Source of the DNA: Leucocoprinus leucothites
Lineage: Eukaryota > Basidiomycota > Agaricomycetes > Agaricales > Agaricaceae
Direction of reading: 5' to 3'
DNA length: 64,000 nucleotides
Assembly: GCA_013368445.1 (NCBI GenBank)
Contig: JAACJO010000044.1
Coordinates: 1 to 64,000, forward strand
Position numbers and translations under genes: made by a program. The notes beneath the pieces were generated by a model. That model was not told the DNA's origin, did no database searches, and worked only from the letters and a program-made list of their open reading frames with translations. Positions within the stretch are counted from its first letter, which is position 1. Each line of letters starts with the position of its first letter. Shown here in pieces: positions 1-10,306 of this stretch.

Positions 1-1250
1 AAGGACAAATATATGTACCAAAACTTGCTGAATTACAGGAAGACATCATGATCACACACCACAATGACCCAGATGCAGGACACCCAGGGCAGCACCATAT
101 GATCAACCTAATCAAAAGGACCTTCTGGTGGCCATCATTATGAAGCAACATCAAGCAATTTGTCAAAGGATGCCACACATGTCAACAAAACAAGACATCA
201 CACACCCAATCAGTGGGACCATTACACCCACTGTCCACACCATCACAACCATGGGAAGAAATCAGCATTGACGTTATTGGACCACTCCCACCATCACAAG
301 AAAAGGATGCTATCTTGGTGGTAGTCGACAGGTACTCCAAGATGATATGACTCATCCCCACAACAATGAACCTGTCATCAGGAAAACTAGCTGAAATCTA
401 CAGAGACGAGATCTGGAAACTCCATGGGGTCCCCGGGGCATTGTCAGTGACAGAGGGCCCCAATTCACATCAACATTCATGAAAGAACTATGCAAAGCAT
501 TGGGAACCAAATGAAATCTTCCAACAGTCTATCACCCCCAGACAGATGGACAAACAGAACGAATTAACCAGGAAGTCAAAACATTCCTACAACACTACAT
601 CAACTACAAGCAGGACGACTGGGTAAGGTGGCTTGCAATAGCAGAATTCTAGTATAATGACAAGGCACATTCAGCAACAGGCCAATCTCCATTTTACATC
701 AACTATGGATGACACCCATGGAAAGGAACCCTGACAGTTAAAATGGAAATACCATCCCTGGAAGAATGGTTAAAGCGACTGGAAGAGACAAGAAAGGAAG
801 TATTGGTGGCATTAAACAACAACTGAGAGGCAATAGAAGAACAACACAATTAGTGGAGAGGACAAGCCCTTAACCTCAGGGAAGAAGAACTTGTGTGGGT
901 CAAAGGTACCCACATCACAACCAGCTGACCCACAAAGAAACTCGATCACAAGAGATATGGACCCTTCAAGGTTAAAGAACCAATTGGAGAAGGAGCTTAT
1001 CAACTAGAACTCCCAGAAGAATGGGTAATACATGATGTGTTCAATGAGAACCTCCTGACACATCACCATGGACTGGAGTTTGACACACAAAAACTTCCCA
1101 CCCCACTACCACCTGACCTCATTGATGGAGAAGAGGAATATGAAGTTGACGAAATCTGTGGCCATCAGAAGAAGGGACATGGCACCCAATACCTGGTACA
1201 CTGGAAAGGATATGGGAATGAACATGACCAATGGGTAGTGAGATACCCAA
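1..1250 (+). pseudogene. Ty3/gypsy pol remnant: integrase and chromodomain
   Basis: This is the 3' part of a gypsy polyprotein, readable only by switching frames and crossing stops. Near 180 a CxxCQxNK segment of the integrase zinc region is visible. The integrase core starts near 250 (ISIDVIGPLPPSQ, then VVVDRYSKM), followed near 540 by a [10 protein letters not shown] block. The longest open piece (1037-1255) holds a chromodomain reading EYEVDEI, then QYLVHWKGY, then QWV. Chromodomains of this class are known to direct integration to methylated histone H3 chromatin. TGA/TAG stops interrupt it near 349, 651, 709, 826, 852 and 928. The reading ends at about 1250, where LINE ORF1 sequence on the other strand begins. 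No LTR is visible. It is dead, and its 5' part lies outside the window. Confidence 0.85.
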
Positions 1251-1561
1251 TATAGGATCCAAGTTGCCAAGCTTTTTTTAGCCAGAACTTGATGGTTTCT
1301 AGGTTGTCAGGATTTGTGATACCCAAGGTGGCAATGGATATGCTATTATATGATTCACAGACAGATTTGATGTGAAGTTTGGACTGAGCAGTGGTAAGAC
1401 CATGATTGCAAAATTCTGCTGCCTTATTAAAATTCTTGATGCAATTGGTGACAATGTTTTCCTCAAAAGGGATGATGACTGGTGACAAGTGGGACTATGT
1501 ATTGTCATTTTGGGCTTAGTGTGTTGAGTACTACAAGTAGAGGGCTCAGGTGCTTGAGGGT
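1251..1561 (-). pseudogene. LINE ORF1 (gag-like) fragment, middle domain
   Basis: The minus strand reads IPFEENIVTNCIKNFNKAAE and then a WLKKAWQLG motif. This matches the T-e ORF1 at 47500-47800 position by position. It is the domain before the zinc knuckles. It continues directly into 4777-4937 once the transposon between them is removed. It ends abruptly at about 1250 before the zinc knuckles. Confidence 0.8.
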
Positions 1562-1563
1562 TA

Positions 1564-1593
1564 CAGTCGAGGACAGTCAAAGTCCACCAATTT
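1564..1593 (+). repeat. Left terminal inverted repeat (30 bp)
   Basis: Exact inverted match to 4745-4774. It begins CAGTCGAGGACAGTC immediately after the TA duplication. Confidence 0.95.
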
Positions 1594-1745
1594 CATATCT
1601 CCATAACCACTTGTTGAATTTGCGTGAAACTCCGGCATTGAACTTAGATTTAGTAAAGGAGCTGAAAAACACATATCCGATATTTTTCCCACGGGTTTTT
1701 GGTTCTGGCCATTATTTTTTGGAAAATATTTCATATATAATGACC

Positions 1746-4444
1746 CTAGGTACCGCTATTCTGGTTCACTATAGCATCAAGATGCATCATTGCACCCTGC
1801 GAGACTGTCCAATGACCCTTCTGCTTGCGAACAGCCCAAGCTGCTGCCTTGCCTGTCAAGCCAATCCGATAAGCACTCATAAAGCACCAGGAACGGTTAA
1901 TGAACTGACAGATGACATCAGTTGGACAAGCATCTAAGGCATCAGTAGCTGCATCCTTTGCTTTTTGAAAGGTTTCTTTTGGGACTTGTCTGTACCGGAA
2001 CTTCACCCATCCCCAATACTAAGAAATTCATGAGTTACTTGTGATGAAACAAGAAACAAGAGTAGTTACCATTTCTATTGGATTAAGCTCACAGTGGAAC
2101 TTTGGAATGAAAAGGCATTCATGACCAGCATCACAAATGACTTTCTCGAGCATTGATTCTTGATTAATGAAATCTTCTTGCTTACTGAGAAGGCAAGCCA
2201 TGCAGCAATCATTATTCTCCCATGGGCAGACAGGACTACATTTTGCCCTCTTGATATGTGAGATATCAAAACCACGTTCTTTGAGGGTTTGCTCAAGTCC
2301 CTTTTGTTTACCATCTTCAGTGGTCATTTTCTGAGGTAAGCCTTGAAAGTGGAGATTGGGGTTTGAGAGGGGGATAATTGTGTCCTTCTGGAGCCGCTGT
2401 TTTCCACCATTGCTCTTGTTCATTTCAAAAGCTTTGAGTGCATCAGGTGCCAGAGATGCATGAGCAGATGATTGATCAAATACAAATAAGGCTTGACATC
2501 TTGGATGGGCTTCCTCGAAGATCTTGATGGCACTCTTCACCTGCTCAATTAGTTGCTGACAATCCCAATATGGATCGCCACCTGCTCCTGGATGGATAAT
2601 CTTGTGAGCTTGCTTCTTAATAGAGCCATCCTTGTCATAGACAACAAGGCATCCATTCACCTGTTCCACAAAATCTGAGATATGGATCAAGCAGCCACAC
2701 CCTTTCTTTCGTAGAGGCTGTTTTCCTTCAGGGAGCCTAAATTTGGATAAGTTAAACAATATATAAATAAAGGCCCTTATCCATACCAAGCTGTCAAAGT
2801 GTGATCATTTGCCTGACAACAACTCTTGTCCTGGAACTCGGCAATGATTTCACATTCACCCAGCTTGAGATCTGGCTCAATCTGGATCATTCCTTTCCCA
2901 GATTGATTTGGAATATAATGAGCCATTTGTCGTTCAAAGTCCTCCATCTTTGGAAGGAATTCTTCCTGTTGATACTTGACAACATCCTCCCTTTCATGAC
3001 CATCCATATAAACTCCCTTCTGGATAATTGAGTGAAACCAGCCAAGTTTCATAAGCCAGCGCCGTGCAGTCCGTAAGCAGGGTGGCTTATCAAAGGACAA
3101 ACCAAGTGATGGAAGTATTTCACTATGGAGAGCATGGTGAAATTTAGCAGGTGTCACTGATCCAAGTATTTGTTCATTGAGCCATGTGTGAGCTGCTGTC
3201 CACACATTTTCATCCTTCAATAGTGAATGAGCATAGCCACCACCACGCTTTTCCTCTGGGAGTTGCTCGAAAACTTGATAGTGATGTGCAAGGGAATGAA
3301 TTTTTCATGCAAAATAAGTACTTGATGTTCCATTAATTCGCCACTGGGTTGCAATTGAAATGCTAGCTTGAATTCTTGAAAAGCCTTTCAGGCGCAATGT
3401 TGCAAAGTTTTGCAGTACCATCAGCTGATTGATCTGTGACAGCAGCAGTGACTTGTATTTTTGATTCAGATCATTGATGATTTGACTGTGCAAATCGTTC
3501 CAAGATTGAATATTTGTTGAGCCGCCTCCTGGATCCTGTGAAACAACCATCTCTTCAAGCTCATCTTCCCAATCCTCATGATCCTCTGTCATTGCCTCCA
3601 TTTCTTCACACTGCTCCAAGCCCACAATATCACCATCACCACAGTCTGATCCCTGAGAATCAGCTGTTTCACTGACTTCTTGAAGCCATTTTCGCTTGCC
3701 GAGTTGTGTCTCAGTGTGACTGATGTCACTGGCCATGTCCAAGTCTTCAGCTTCAATCTCAACTACTGCAGACTCTGAGTCTTTGCCACTGGCTGTGTCT
3801 GGGACCTCAACAGTTGAAGGCTGACTTGGAGAGTCAATAGACCTCTCCTGTGGTTCAAATCCGCAATATTCAAGGTCAACCTGATCTGCTAAAAGTTCGT
3901 GATAACGGCGGCGTGTTCGTGCAGACTTGCTCCCCACATCTGGACCCCCTTTCTTTGGAGCAGGCCCAGTATTATTCTGCTTTCCTGAATATTGAAACGA
4001 TTACTCTCTAAGGTGAGGCCTTGTGATTTGTGAGAACTTATGTTTCTTTTTCTGGCTCAGTTGCCACTGCAACTTCAGAGGCAGCCAATCTTCATCACAT
4101 GGATCATCCCCATTATGCATTGCCATTCCCATCATTTTTGCATGAAAACCTTCCCTCCCAAGATCTTCACTCCAGTCTGTGCTGGAAGCTCCAGTACCAT
4201 CTGCAAATTTTCCTTCACTGTCCTTCTCATCATCTGAATCCTCCTCCCAATTTGGCCTAATGTCATCAGGGTGCCTCCGAGAGGTGCTGTCGTCATGCTC
4301 CTCAGCCTCAAATGCCGTGTTCTGATCTTTGCAAGCTTCTGGGTGTGAATGGGAGCGTGAATCTTGATGAATGGGTGGCTCAGGTGCGTTCTGTGATTGA
4401 TTGCGGAGCCCTGATACGTTCCTTCTGCACTTTATCTTGCCCAT
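1746..4444 (-). pseudogene. DDE transposase of the 3.2-kb element, split by introns and/or stops
   Basis: The gene reads leftward in five open blocks: 4444-4001, 3937-3305, 3220-2777, 2789-2028 and 2006-1746. The start at 4444 gives a very acidic, serine-rich N-terminal region of about 350 residues, followed by an alpha-helical region. The catalytic core is recognisable. The first Asp lies in a QDKSCCQANDH-type motif just above 2800, the second in FDQSSAHA near 2475, and the Glu in CELNPIE near 2080. After the Glu comes a conserved FRYRQV tail with an RSW-FMSAYR-GLTGKAA block. Gaps between blocks of roughly 25-65 bp are compatible with short introns, but the stop after STYFA near 3305 looks like a true nonsense change. 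Probably inactive. Confidence 0.75.
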
Positions 4445-4744
4445 GGTGAAAGTCTGCTTGGGAGATACTGAACAAATGATAATATTTTATTTGAACAATG
4501 GCTTGTTGAATTTTTTTGAAAACCGGGGATCATATTCAGCCCCGCAAACGGAAGCGATTGCGCTATTTTCCATGATTTCTATCAATTTATTCGGTACCCA
4601 GCCATTATTTTCGGACATATTAACTAAATGGGAATTTCTGAGCGAACCGCTCGTTGAATCTTTTCGATTTTAGGTACGTTCGAAAGCTCTCGACGAGATC
4701 TATCGAATGACGGTACTTTCGCACGGTTTCAAGAAAGTCGAAAA

Positions 4745-4774
4745 AAATTGGTGGACTTTGACTGTCCTCGACTG
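4745..4774 (-). repeat. Right terminal inverted repeat (30 bp)
   Basis: Exact inverted match to 1564-1593. It is followed by the TA target duplication at 4775-4776. Confidence 0.95.
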
Positions 4775-4776
4775 TA

Positions 4777-4937
4777 GCACTACCAAAACCTGCCTTGTAC
4801 ATGGCAAGGACTTTTTTGTATGATAATTTGGGAAAAGCAAGTATCATTTCTCACATCTTGACCCCATCAATGGAAGAGGGAGAGGAAGAGGAGGTCAAAG
4901 GTTAGACACCCTGTCAGGTAGCATCAGCAAATGACAC
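4777..4937 (-). pseudogene. LINE ORF1 fragment (T-a), central
   Basis: The minus strand gives MILAFPKLSYKKVLAMYKAG, matching T-e ORF1 near 47900. It is the upstream neighbour of 1251-1561; the DNA transposon landed just after GFGSA. Upstream it breaks at 4937, in the SFADAT region. Confidence 0.8.
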
Positions 4938-5180
4938 TTTTTTTCTTTTTTTTTAAAAAAAATCAATAATTTATTATGTAGTGCCTAAATGCAGTCCACA
5001 CCTGCCAACATAATACAGGCCTAAGTACCACTACCTAAACCAAACACTACAAAGATGGGAATAGATAAAGTCCTGTCCAAATACAGTACAATACTTGATG
5101 GCAAAGAGACATGGGATAGTGACAAAATGAAACTACAAGTCCAACTCCCAGACCTGTCAATATTTGTGAATTACTAGCAC
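4938..5180 (-). repeat. Diverged gag-only element 3' end with poly(A) (poly-T on +)
   Basis: A T-rich tract at 4938-4954 is followed by sequence that aligns loosely with the B-family 3' region (GCAGTCC, ACTACC, then GTCCTGTCC blocks in the same order as 20030-20130). The usual GCGACC hairpin is not recognisable. I read it as a 5'-truncated copy of an older gag-only family on the minus strand. The right boundary is uncertain. Confidence 0.5.
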
Positions 5181-5189
5181 TTACTAAGC

Positions 5190-5698
5190 ATGCAAAAGTT
5201 ATGGAGAGATCAGTTGTTGGCTTCAGCATATGTGCTGTGCCCTTTCAATATTGTGTTGACCAATTTGGTCTATGAGGAAGATGACAGGCAGTGCAAATTG
5301 GAATTCAACACTGAAGGAATAACAGACAGAAAGTCAGAGTGGAATCTTAGTCAATATTCAGAGTGGGTAATACATGAGCTAGTAGCAACATATTTAAGAT
5401 AATGCAAAATAAGAGAAATAACATGTAAATATTGTGAAATTCACAATGCAACAATAAATGAATAAACAGATAAATGGAAGATAAATAGACAATGACAGAC
5501 ACAATGTAACAGAGAACAACAAACAGAAATGGAATGGCAGAAATGAATATGAGTGCAAATGAAAAGAGGATAGAATGATGAGCAGAAACAGGCTGTGAAA
5601 TATTTATAGAAATAGTATATAATAAAAATCACAGGAATCAGAAGTTGAAAGAATAGTCAGAGATTGAATCAGAGAGGTTGTGATTGCAGATTGTGACA
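5190..5698 (-). repeat. Degenerate gypsy LTR
   Basis: It ends GTGACA at 5698, followed by a polypurine-type tract (CCCCCTTTAG on +), exactly as the better LTR at 15987-16545. Internal landmarks are shared with 15987-16545 and 40453-41053: an AGTCRATNWTCAGA segment and a following TATTTA promoter-like stretch. The left boundary is not clear. Confidence 0.5.
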
Positions 5699-5970
5699 GT
5701 ATTCCCCCTTTAGGACAGAGCCCTCAAGGACTTACTAATCCTTGATCTCTTGTCAAGATCACCTTGCCTCCTACCACCATGGCTCCCCACTCCTTGAAGA
5801 AGACCCCTGACCTAAGTGCAATGACCAACAATGAACTCATGGCAGAGATTCAACATTGGAACACCAAACAAAGAGTGAATGTACAGCCAGTAATGGCTGC
5901 TGTGTTGGAAATAACAATGAGTCAACCCAGTAACTGTGCAACAATGAATCTAGCTCCTATGGTGAAATGA
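5699..5970 (+). pseudogene. Start of the gypsy antisense ORF (fragment)
   Basis: Next to the LTR and its polypurine tract, an ATG at 5779 opens MAPHSLKKTPDLSAMTNNEL. This has the same position and the same MAP start as the ORF at 16674. It runs about 60 codons and then meets LINE ORF1. It shows that the antisense ORF belongs to the gypsy family and not to one chance insertion. Confidence 0.5.
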
Positions 5971-6009
5971 AGGGCCACTAGATTGTGACAGATAGTCCAA
6001 AGCAATGAT

Positions 6010-7429
6010 AACAATGATGATTGGAAGGTGGAGGGGGAGCCCAGGAGACACAGATAGGGCCAGCAGGCTTAGAAGACATGACATCATTCTTTGCCTTTTG
6101 GGAGCCTGACACAGACAAGACATCATGTGCCTTGCCAGAAGACAAGACATCATTCTGGGGGAGAGGAGGAGTGCCCTCTGCAGGAGGGGCTTTGTCAATG
6201 TTCATGGAATTATTGTCGATGCAAGCTGTGGAGTTAGTTTGCCCAATGACAATGCCAGGTGGGAAAAGAGGAGTAGGGATGAAAGATGGGAAAGGTTTAT
6301 GTGCCTTCTTTCCCTTGCCCTTACCCTTTGGAGGGGGGGAAGAGTCCATCATGGGAATATCGGAAGGAGGGCTAGTATATTGTCTTAGTGCTTCAACAAT
6401 CATGAGTCTGCTTTTGCCATTAATAGGTAAGTAGTCCCAGCCTGATTCAAACATAGTTGTAAGTAAACAATAGATTGGTTCCCCCATTTGGGGAAACCTC
6501 AGATCCTTTTCTCCAGGTCACAAACCCAAAGCAACACGATGTCTGAAGAAATTAGTAACATATTTTAGCACCTCAAGCACTTTGAAGGCAGCTTCACCAA
6601 CAATCACAGTTTCTTCAATGGCTATGTTTGATGGATCCTTGAGATCCAGAAGATGTGGCTGTGCAGGCCTAGATTCCTGCAGCTGTGCATTGATGTTACC
6701 AGTGACATTATGTGTGACATCAGGTGTGATGTCATTAATATCAGATGAACCAGTAAAGAAAGTAGCCAGAGTGCTGGATAGCACAGCTATTGCTGACTCA
6801 GCAGATCCATGGATCACATGAGGCAGCCTTGAGGTAGGTGGGGGTCCAAAGAAATAAGTGTTTGGTACCCCATTACTGAGTATCCCATCCTCTTGGTCAC
6901 TCCATGTATCCCCATGAGAGTTCAAGTTCAAAGGATCAGGTTGTTTGAGCTCACCTAGGAACCCTTCACCAAAAGGGTGGAAGGGAATAGGTGATTTAAA
7001 GCCATTGTATGCACTCATAGATGCCGTTCTTGAGATGGCTTTGGGGGTGGTGTCCAAACCTCAGCGAGCTTCATGAGCACAAGCTTGCTTGGCACATGAT
7101 AAAGGGGGAGGGGGAGTTCTGAGGGATGAATGTGATGCTGCAAGCAATAGTGCAGTAGGAACAATTATGGGGGAGGGGGGGGTTGAGACATCAGACAAAT
7201 CAGAATCACTCACACCACTCTTCTCTTCATTAGAGCCAGCTCTAGATGAGGCAGCAGACTTGGCATCATCATGGACTGAGTGTCTAGTTGATTTGATGGA
7301 TAGTGCAGGCGAAGCTGAGTGGTCACACTTGCTGGATGAGACACGTGTTTCAGTATCAGTGATGTTCATTGGGTCCAAAGACAGTGGAGGGGTACCCTTA
7401 AGGTCCACCCAGTGCAATGGTGCAGTCAT
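6010..7429 (-). pseudogene. LINE ORF1 N-terminal half (T-a)
   Basis: ORF1 starts at ATG 7429 (MTAPLHWVDLKGTPPLSLDP) and runs in one frame, with a stop near 7060, to about 6010. It is rich in Ser, Pro, Asp and Glu. A GEPIYCLLTTMFE-GWD motif near 6420-6490 is conserved with T-e. The N-terminus upstream of that motif is the most complete of any T copy here. Stops and the loss of the segment before 6010 make it non-functional. Its likely role, by family, is an RNA-binding structural protein of the LINE ribonucleoprotein. Confidence 0.75.
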
Positions 7430-7506
7430 ATTGGTATAATTTGTAGTCAATGTAGTAGTAGACACCATCAAAGAAATTGATGATGGTGGTAAGAGGGAAA
7501 GGAGGG
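7430..7506 (-). promoter_or_regulatory. LINE T 5' leader with hairpin
   Basis: On the minus strand it reads CCCTCCTTTCCCTCTTACC and then an 8-bp stem (CACCATCA/TGATGGTG, 7463-7470 with 7481-7488). The same CCTCTTACCACCA start opens every full-length gag-only element in the window. By analogy to other LINEs it may hold the internal promoter or a ribonucleoprotein signal; this is inference. Confidence 0.5.
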
Positions 7507-7651
7507 TCATCGTGGGCATTTGTGGTCATCAGCTGCATGCAACTTGGCACAGTTGACACAGTTGATGTGGGGACAGGGATCCCTGGCAGCAGTGGGTGGA
7601 ATGGGGGGATTGGCCTTTGGACTCTCCCACCCCCATTTCTTCTTGATCTCA
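7507..7651 (-). pseudogene. Gag-only element ORF1 zinc-knuckle fragment
   Basis: The minus strand encodes a stretch like the third zinc knuckle of families A/B (PCPH, then the last knuckle). It ends where T-b's poly(A) begins. It is a remnant of an older gag-only copy that served as target for T-a and T-b. Confidence 0.6.
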
Positions 7652-10306
7652 TACCTTTTTATTTTCATTTTTTTATATCAATGAATTTATATAGCAGTGC
7701 TCGATCGCAGTCTGCTTTTAACTAAATAATACAGATAGACAGTACACTATGGCAAGCCGGGGTACACAAAGTGGTCGAAGACTGCTTAAGACAAAGACTA
7801 TATATGATTAGCCCAGCAAAATAGAAAAGACTTGAGAGAGACTATAGAACGAGGTGTTATACACAGAGATTGGACTCAAGAGAGAATAGAAGAGAGGAGA
7901 TGAAAGAATGTAGTTCACCTTCATTTGGTTTGGCAGGCACAGGAGCTTGAAGTGGTGGTGGATGCATGTCGTGATTAGTAAAGGCAAAAGCAGCCAGGTT
8001 CTTTTTCAAGAACTCGACGAGGAACTCATACTGAGGGAAGGTGTATTGTACCCACTGGGTGCAAATGGGATAGAGAGGGCAATAGCACAGAATATGGTGA
8101 CATGTTTCCAGGTGATGGCCACACTGACAGGAATTGGGCTCAAGGGGGAAAAATCTCTTGTGATAAGCTCCAATCAGAGCATGGTTTAGGATAGCCCAAG
8201 TCATGCAAGCGCATAACGATGGTGACTCATTAGCTAAAGGAAGCCAGGTACCTCCCTTGGCATAAGTGGGGATGAGGAATTTGCGATTCTTTTTTGAAAG
8301 AAGGAAACCACTGCTATAGTACTTTTTCTTCCAGAATGTAGACTCCCAGGATTTCTGGCAGTCATTGGTGGTTTTGCATCGCAAGAAGTCGAGAGTAGCA
8401 CCCATGTAAGGAGGGGTGTGGATGTGTGTGGTAGTGACATCATTGTGGACTTTGAGGTGGGGCTTCCAATGCCACTTGGATGGGACATCCCAAAAGTCAA
8501 TGGAATGAGATGGTTTGGCTAAGAGCCAGTTGAATAGGAGCTGGCAAACTTGGATAGAGTGCAACTGACTCGAGTGAATGGAAGGGTTGACTGCCAGCTT
8601 AGCTGCTGGGAGACAGTCAGTGATGAGGATGATTTTGTCACACTGGAGGGAGATGGCTTTGGCAATGCCAATATGAATGGAGTATAGTTCAGTGTCTGTG
8701 GAAGATGCCTGGCCACTTGCCTGTTTTGCATGGGACACTTGTTGTCCACCACAATATAAATGTGCTGCCAAAACTGCTTGAAGGGAACCTACAAGTGGAA
8801 CAGAAGCATCAGTAACAACTGATATACAAGTTTGATCAGAAGAGGAAGAAGAAAAAGCATAATCAAGAGACAATATATGTTTGTACATTTCGTGTTTATC
8901 TGAGCAATTGCAAGGATGAAAATGAATGGAATCAGAAAAGATGTCCATAAGACAAGACCCAGGCTTGGATTCAGGAGCAAAGGGAGAGAAGGAACCAGAG
9001 AGATGAGAGAGAGAACTATCTACATCAACAATAGGGCCTTTGACTTTAGCTTTTTTGGCTGGAGTGAGAAAGTGGAGCAATTGGGGATGGGGGGAAGAGT
9101 TAAGAGAGAAACAATCAGATAAAAGAGAACATAACACATGGTTTGAAGGTAAAGTGGAAACTTGATATGAAGAGCAAATAGCTAGTTTATGAAGATGAAG
9201 ATGGATAGGAATAAGTCCAGCAATACTTTCAACACCACCAGATGGGGAAGTGCAGAAGGCACCAGTGATCCAAAGAGCTGCGTGCCTCTGCATAGAGGAG
9301 AGGGATTTGAGAAGTGCCTTGTTACAAGTGCCCTCATAGTACCATAGACGAAAGCCATATGTTGCCACAGGGATGACACATGACCTATATAAAAGTTACT
9401 TTTGAAGAAGGAGAAGACCTTGGGTGGAGTTACCTAGCATGCCCATGGCTTTCACCATAGACAATGCTTTGGTCAAGTAGTATCGGATGTGTTCTTGGAA
9501 AGACAGTTGACAATCAAAGTAGAAGCTGAGGTATCTCCAGAAAGGTTTTGGATGAAGGAGGGGTCACCGATGTCAGATAGGTCAAGTGGGGAATTGGAAT
9601 CATTGTGACAATGAGAAAAATGGAAGATCTCAGATTTGTCATGTTCAATGACTAATCTGAGGTCAGTACAGATGGAAGTGATGACAGAGTACGCTGCTTT
9701 AAGGGAAGAGATGGTATCAGTATAGTTCTTCACTTGAGAAATACAAAGCCTATCATCAATGGAGGATAAGAGGGAGGAGGGGACTGATTGAAGATGAGCA
9801 TGTTGGTCGAACATGAACATAAGAGGTGCCAAGTAAAGTGCTGAGAGAATGGGTGAAAGAGTTGAACCTTGCCCTACACCAACATCCATGTCATGGGCAT
9901 CAGACAGGAAGGTGTTCTACATGAAATGAGTAGAGCAACCTATAAGATAGTGAGAAAAGAACATGACAAGTTCTGGGGCAAACCCCTGGCATTGTAAGAT
10001 ATCAGTGAGAATATTGTGATTCAGAGAGGGGAAGAATTGGGTGATGTCAAAAGCACAAACACTGGTGATCATACCTTTGGCCCATCCAGCCCAAATGATG
10101 TAAGTGAGGAAAACACCCATGTCCTCCATGGAGTGTTGAATGACCCCCCCCCCATTTGATTTGGATGGAGAGCTCCTGATGAGACTACTTCAAATTGCAT
10201 GCATCATGTGATCATCTTTTTGATTAGTTTATCTAAAGTGTTTAGTAGGACAATAGGACAAAATGCTTTAGGGGTATCATAGGCCGGTTTATTTGGCTTA
10301 AGAACA
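7652..10306 (-). mobile_element. Tad-like LINE copy T-b, 5'-truncated ORF2
   Basis: Minus-strand LINE. The 3' end (on + a T-rich tract, then AATGAATTTATATAGC) is at 7652-7690, and ORF2 sequence extends to 10306, where the E-1 element starts. It covers the reverse transcriptase, RNase H and C-terminal zinc region. The endonuclease half is absent. Confidence 0.85.
7857..10306 (-). pseudogene. LINE ORF2: reverse transcriptase, RNase H and C-terminal CCHH
   Basis: Open blocks are 10129-9917, 9889-9473 and 9368-7857 (503 codons). The first carries the RT motif AFDITQFFPSLNH. The second begins with GQGSTLSPILSALYLAP and has SSIDDR where other copies read FVDDG. The third ends with an RNase H domain: VVTDASVPLVGS for the first Asp, a TELYSI Glu and an ITDCLPAAK Asp. 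Near the end is a CQCGHHLETCHHILCYC zinc-like motif. RT plus RNase H in one ORF2 is typical of the fungal Tad clade. Frameshifts near 9370-9480 and 9890-9920 inactivate it. Confidence 0.88.

Larger units (their letters stand above)
1564..4774 (-). mobile_element. TA-flanked 3.2-kb DNA transposon of the IS630/Tc1 superfamily type
   Basis: The element is 3211 bp. It has perfect 30-bp terminal inverted repeats (1564-1593 and 4745-4774, starting CAGTCGAGGACAGTC) and a TA duplication at 1562-1563 and 4775-4776. It splits the ORF1 of LINE copy T-a. A multi-part transposase reads leftward. TA duplication plus a DDE transposase ending in NPIE places it in the IS630-Tc1-mariner superfamily in the broad sense. 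The long acidic N-terminus and the split gene fit large basidiomycete members rather than classical Tc1. I cannot name a family. Confidence 0.88.
1251..7506 (-). mobile_element. Tad-like LINE copy T-a (ORF1 part only)
   Basis: A minus-strand LINE copy whose 5' end is at about 7506, where the minus strand reads CCCTCCTTTCCCTCTTACC. Only ORF1 and the 5' leader survive. The copy is interrupted by a DNA transposon (1564-4774) and by a composite block of gag-only and gypsy debris (4938 to about 6010), which replaces roughly 70 codons. The left end fuses to a gypsy remnant at about 1250 with no poly(A), so ORF2 is missing. It retains the leader that the other long copy, T-e, has lost. CpG dinucleotides are scarce, in keeping with an old copy. 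Confidence 0.75.

Noticed and set aside
5441..5632. 63-codon minus-strand ORF rich in Cys, Phe and Tyr
   Set aside because: Lies in AT-rich degenerate LTR sequence, with no domain and no conservation in the other LTR copies.
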